From assembly GCF_013373865.1 (NCBI RefSeq), contig NC_050477.1, forward strand, positions 1,694,763 through 1,758,762: a stretch of 64,000 bases of DNA, read 5' to 3'. This DNA comes from Monomorium pharaonis. Lineage: Eukaryota > Arthropoda > Insecta > Hymenoptera > Formicidae. The notes beneath the pieces are model-generated. The model made no database searches. It was given only the letters and a program-made list of their open reading frames with translations, and had not been told where the DNA came from. The position numbers were made by a program, and so were the translations under genes. Of the stretch, positions 59,301-64,000 are shown in pieces; position 1 is the first letter of the stretch, and every line of letters starts with the position of its first letter.

Positions 59301-60540
59301 TATTTAGAGAAATAAAAAACATCGGATAATTATAATAATAATATAATAATTGACAATCCGCCTTTTATATGTTTTTTATTTTAATCTATAGATGTAGACC
59401 GATATAATAGAATCGTCTTATTAATAGGTATAATTTCAAAGACTCTTTTCAATGTAAAAGCTATTGTCAGTTAGGGCAGAATCTGATGTAATGAAGAGAT
59501 TCATTGCTAGACATTTTTCTAGGAATGATTTATAATATCTAAATTATTTATGTGTAACATCAAGATACGATTCAAAAAATGAATTATATAGTCAATTACA
59601 ACATCTATAGTATGTATGCATATGAGATTTCGCCAGCCTTTTTTAGTAACCGTTACTGCCAACTCCGAGTATTTTTATACATACACGGCAATTGTACATT
59701 TTATATAAATTTTAATAAATAACGACATATATTTTTGTTTACTTTATAACGCAAAGGTAGTTTTTCCACAAAGCTAGTTTTTGAGAAAGTCTTTAATACT
59801 GGCTTTTTGCAATGTGACGTGTGATTCGTGAAGATTCTATATGTAAACCAGTGTATATGTCCGAATAAAATATGAAATATCTCTTAAATACTATTCGTTT
59901 TTAATTAAATATTGATATTTTCATATGTAGAGAAGAATTGACTTATAAAAGAAAAAAACCGTATTGTTATATTTAAAGAAATAAGAGCGACAATTTTTGG
60001 AAAATTGATGTATATCGATACCTTGATTATTTCACTTACCGTTTTAACGATGTTATTTTATCTATGTTTAATCAATAACATTATCTTGGGTCACACCAAA
60101 GGTCCATGTTATGATCCTCGCAGTTCTCTTTTCTTACCTCCCTTGTCGTAAAAAATGCAAAAACAGTTTGGCGAATACCTATATGTAGATTAAGTAAAAA
60201 ATTTATTGAAACATTAAAAGAATGCGTGGATGTCTTTAATTGAGTCGCCCCACGAAAAATTGATGCAGCGTGCATCGTAAATACGTGTATGTACTTTGCT
60301 GCTAGTTTTACACGCAAAACGTTACACGTGAAATTTTACCTTCTTGTTAGAGAAAATAAAAATATGACACTTCAATAGAGATCGTTAATAGCATATAAAC
60401 ACAATATAACCAATTTACAAAAATATTAAAAGGATATAACGTCTGTGAATTTTTGATTAAACGTTGCATCGTGAAAATATAAACATTTAGAAATAATTTC
60501 AGAAAAATATTGTTATTAGAGAAGAATCGATCGCCTTGAG
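56313..60540 (+). other. 3' UTR and downstream flank of the ADAMTS gene, no gene seen
   Basis: AT-rich sequence with no coding potential. AATAAA hexamers on the + strand occur at 56832-56837, 57149-57154, 57756-57761, near 58058, 58290, 59093 and 59862; any could end the transcript. The one near 59862 is followed by T-rich sequence and would imply a 3' UTR of about 3.5 kb. Confidence 0.45.
56832..56837 (+). terminator. First AATAAA after the ADAMTS stop codon
   Basis: The first canonical poly(A) hexamer, 520 bases after the stop. Choice of site is uncertain because several more follow. Confidence 0.25.
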
Positions 60541-60549
60541 CTGGAGAAG

Positions 60550-60902
60550 AAGGTATATTAAACTGGCTGAGCCATATCATCAGAACACATCAATTTCTAC
60601 ATTGGAATTATTTGCTAATTATTTGCTTTTTTTGCTGAAGAAAAAAATTTTTTTGCTCCAGCCAAAAAAAATACCAATGGCTATTAGATAGCTTAATATT
60701 AAACTATCTAGCCAATAGAAAAAAACCCATATATATTAACTAAATTAAAAAATCATTAATATAGGAATTATTTGCTAATTATTTGCTAGCCTTTGGTGAG
60801 AAAAAAATTTTTATCATCAAAAAATAGCAAATAATTAGCAAATAATTCCAATGTAGAAATCGATGTATTCTAATGATATGGCTCAGCCAGCTTAATATAC
60901 CT
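60550..60902. mobile_element. MITE with ~75-bp terminal inverted repeats and 8-bp target duplication (hAT-like)
   Basis: The left end AAGGTATATTAAACTGGCTG and right end CAGCCAGCTTAATATACCT are reverse complements. The match continues for about 75 bp (through GAGCCATATCAT and ATTATTTGCTAATTATTTGCT) with few mismatches. TGGAGAAG stands on both sides (60542-60549 and 60903-60910) as an 8-bp target site duplication. Inside are a direct copy of the arm's GGAATTATTTGCTAATTATT segment (near 60764) and a GGCTATTAGATAG/CTATCTAGCC hairpin. No coding capacity. An 8-bp duplication is typical of hAT and also of P-type transposons; the superfamily is therefore an inference. Confidence 0.85.
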
Positions 60903-60910
60903 TGGAGAAG

Positions 60911-63900
60911 GTTTGGTCATTTATAATAAATAACTCGTGTACATGAACATGTGAACATGAAAGAGATACCATTTATTTAGCTTATAAGAACGAACAAGTA
61001 AATTTACGTAGGAAGGACACTTTGAGTAAAACACATTTACTAATCATCGTAGTATTCAAAGAAAAGAATATTTTAAAAAAAACCGTAAGAAAACGGGGAA
61101 ATAGAGAATGACCATCCTTGCCGATTCTGGATTTTGCTCGAACAGCATCACGCTCGCAACGCCTTAAAACAATCTATCGGGAATTCACTAAATGTCTCAA
61201 AGCGAAAGCACGTGGACACGCGTCTCCTACTTGACATTCACGTACGCGTAATACATATTTATATATTTATATTTATATATAGATATATTCATACACTAGA
61301 GAAAACAGAAATTAAATCGACTCTCCGAAGGGGGGACGCGCATTGAACATGCCTTTCTCTCAACTCTCTTCTACAATATAAGTCTAAACGGGCGTTTAAT
61401 AAACTAGTAAAGTACAAACAGTTCCATTACAAGAGAGAAAGAGAGAGAGATAGTACATTAAGCTCAGGTTTACATACTTACGACTATGAATCTTAACAAA
61501 CAGAAAAACGTGGTTTTTGTACGCTCAACTTCGCGCCTCGCACAAACTGCGCTAAGCCCTCCGATCCTCCGAATTCGAAGATCGTTTCGTTTGGATCGAC
61601 CCTTTACAGGGCATCCCCGATTGAATATCCAATTTTAACCGTTCATTTCTATCTAAACAGAAATCAACTTCAATCTCGATTCACGACTTGCTCTTTATTT
61701 CATTCCAATTCGACGAATTAGAAAATTCTAAAAATTGAAAAAGATAAAAAGTAAATTACAAATCGAGATTAAAGCTAACATCACGTTGATAGAAAATCGG
61801 GCGTAACTCGATCGGTGTGATTTAACTAAGCAACATCGTTTTCCAAGGGAAGTCGTTTTATTTTTCGTTGTGTTTGACACGTAAAAGGGAAGATCCAGGC
61901 TGGACAGATCGCACGCAGTTGGAAGCGTGAGCGAATAATAATCGCCCGATCGAGTTTAATCCGGGGGCGGGGGAGGGGGGGAAATTCGGGGTAAAGTTGG
62001 GAACACCGGCGCGCGGGACACCTAATATCTTCACACTTCAGACGACACCATCGCGAGATTACATCAACGTGTGGGAGCACAAATAAAATACTTTTCAACA
62101 CGCATGAACGCAAGTGCCACCCACACATGCACAAAATCCTCGACAGTCGTACAACAATTAGACACCAAACGCGTGACATTGAATACATATCATAAGAATA
62201 CGCGCCGGTATTCGAGGACCCGGAAAAAAAAAACCTTCCTTCATCGATGCATCCTGAGGAAACGCCGCTGAAGATTAGGGATGAACAAAGGCGGGACTTC
62301 CGGCGGGAACGCGCCGAGATGTGTGGCGAAATCACCTGTTCTTTTTTTTCTTAATCCTGCGTCGGGACACGAACTTTTTTTTTTATATCGAAAAGGGGAA
62401 CGCGAGAGGAATTTCGTACGCAATTTTTTTTTACATCGCGTATCTCGTGTCTTCTTACTGGTATCGTCCGTTCGGAGTTCACCGCAGAATTAGGCAGATA
62501 AGAAAGGGAAAGAAGAACTACCCTCGCGTGCATGTGCGCGTCGCGATCGAGCGCACAGAATGGTCCACGTTTCCTCTCCGTCGCTACCCCTCGCGCGGCC
62601 GGGGATGACGCAACCCCTCTCTCTTCCGGACGTCCCGCGTCGTCCCCGGCCCAAAAGTGAGAACGAAACGATCGTTTGAGCAAGTCTAAAACACCTTTTT
62701 TTTTCTCTCCTTCGTTTCTTTTCTTTTCCCTACCCTCCCCCTTTTTTGTCAGCTAGCGAACTACGCTCTACGCTCTAGACCGATACAAACGTCTAATACG
62801 CGCGCCGCGCCGCTTCGACGCGAGATCTCTCGCGGTCGAGAGAATCGGGCGAATTGAGTTTAGGCGAATCGAGGAGGCGATCTTCCTTATAGCTCCGGGA
62901 GAGCGTTCGAAGCGGCACGCTGCACACACCCGGTGAACGGATCTGCCCCGATCCAAAACGACGAGGTCTCGTTTGAATTTACAGCCTATAGCTCAATATA
63001 TATTTAATATATATATATATATATATATGTATATAATATATAATCTGCCCGCGTATCGACACGAATACGATAGGTACGATATATTATTGACAATCATTAC
63101 GGCGGATCCTACTATCAATTATATGCATAATATGTGTATATATATATATATGTATGTATAACGATGCTTCATGTAGCGCACACACGTATGACGTATATTA
63201 TATAAGATATATTAATATACTACATAACGTTGCTTTATATACTATATTAATATATGCTATTATACATACATATATATAATTAGGTACGCTTTGTGCAAGG
63301 TAATCGTTGTGTGACAAAACGGTAAGGACAGTGACTTTCACACGCTCGAAAGACAGATGCGCCTTTGAATGAGATTTGCCGTTTTCCCTCCTGTTTTTTT
63401 TTTTTTGCTTGACGCTGAGAGTAAAACGAGAGGATCCGATTCAATTATATATATGTAAAGTATATATAAAGGTTGTTTTTTTTCGTTTCTACCACAGCCC
63501 ATTTAAAGATATATATCATTCGCGTATTATTATTATTAATATCAATTGCCGTCTCTCGGTACGGTCGGTGCGAAGTAAGAAAGAAAAGGTCCATCGGTTT
63601 TTCCCGGTTTCTCGCGTCCTACGGCATCTATCCCGAGACCTTAATTCCCTTTAATTTTTCTTTTTTTTTTGTTTCCTTAATTAAATGTCCGCCGTTGAGA
63701 CGGGCGAGTGTTGACGAGAAACGGATAGAAATCGTAAATACATCGATAAAGATATTACGTTAAAGATAACCGCGAACCGGGACGAGGAGGAAGCGTTCCT
63801 CTCCAATGTTCCCCGTCGTCGCTTTGTTACGCGCGCGTATCACTTCCGCTTCGTCTCTTTCCCTTTTCTCTCGCTTCACGTTTACCCTCTCGTTTTTCTT

Positions 63901-64000
63901 TTTTTTTTTTCGACTTTCGCTCGAGGAAGGATTGTCATTTGTTTCGATAATAACGCGCGAGATAGATTTCTCGGTTACGAGTCACAGCCTAGAAGCATTA
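60911..64000. other. Right-hand flank, no gene confirmed
   Basis: From about 61.1 kb the sequence is richer in GC and CpG, with GA and T runs and a TA microsatellite (about 62996-63025). A 169-codon - strand frame (61826-62335) has no recognisable domain. Composition would fit the long 3' UTR of a gene entering on the - strand (TTTATT, i.e. AATAAA in reverse, at 60973-60978), but no coding exon is visible. Confidence 0.35.

Noticed and set aside
61826..62335. 169-codon - strand open frame near the right edge
   Set aside because: No domain, signal or repeat recognised; Cys/Arg-rich, random-looking; no supporting splice or start context.
1..64000. CRISPR arrays, operons, phage or bacterial genes
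   Set aside because: None seen; gene structure is spliced eukaryotic throughout.

Overview
The window is nuclear DNA of an insect. Genes are spliced, with GT-AG introns that are mostly short and AT-rich, CpG-rich patches, many (CT)n tracts and small inverted-repeat transposons. Gene content and the style of the repeats suggest Hymenoptera, probably an ant; this is an inference, because no marker gene is present. Two protein-coding genes are clear, both on the + strand. I saw no tRNA, rRNA or CRISPR array.

(1) Positions 1-14566 hold the 3' half of BIRC6 (Bruce/apollon), the giant anti-apoptotic E2/E3 ubiquitin-conjugating enzyme. I could place 30 exons, and every splice phase closes. They give one 2,629-residue C-terminal reading frame that ends with the UBC domain (catalytic Cys codon 13420-13422). 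A 3' flank follows to a likely poly(A) signal at 16100-16105.

(2) Positions 24503-56312 hold a complete ADAMTS9/ADAMTS20/GON-1-type secreted metalloprotease: 28 coding exons, 5,481 nt, 1,826 residues. Order of parts: hydrophobic N-terminus, prodomain with cysteine switch, two furin-type sites, zinc protease (HEIGHVLNMPHD), disintegrin-like region, thrombospondin type 1 (TSP1) repeat, Cys-rich region, spacer, ten more TSP1 repeats and a GON domain. Introns 1 (9.2 kb) and 4 (7.3 kb) are large and carry CpG-rich patches, CT/GA tracts and MITEs.

The 16.1-24.4 kb gap has no supported coding gene. It holds a CpG-rich candidate promoter with a possible noncoding first exon (17611-17902), a degenerate ~100-bp minisatellite (19.65-20.24 kb), a ~105-bp degenerate repeat (21.44-21.96 kb), a decayed ORF (22.19-22.59 kb) and a near-perfect 240-bp foldback (22585-22823). 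The 56.3-64 kb flank has the 3' UTR region of the protease gene, a well-bounded 353-bp MITE with an 8-bp target duplication (60550-60902), and a more GC-rich end that may be the untranslated end of an unseen neighbour.

The two genes have no evident functional link: BIRC6 is a cytosolic ubiquitin enzyme and the ADAMTS acts on extracellular matrix. I found nothing I could defend as a wholly new biological system. The most interesting items are a GC-AG intron required by the ADAMTS reading frame, a three-copy MITE family in ADAMTS introns, the long foldback, the repeated intron placement through the TSP1 array, and an enlarged, doubly cleavable pro-region linker.
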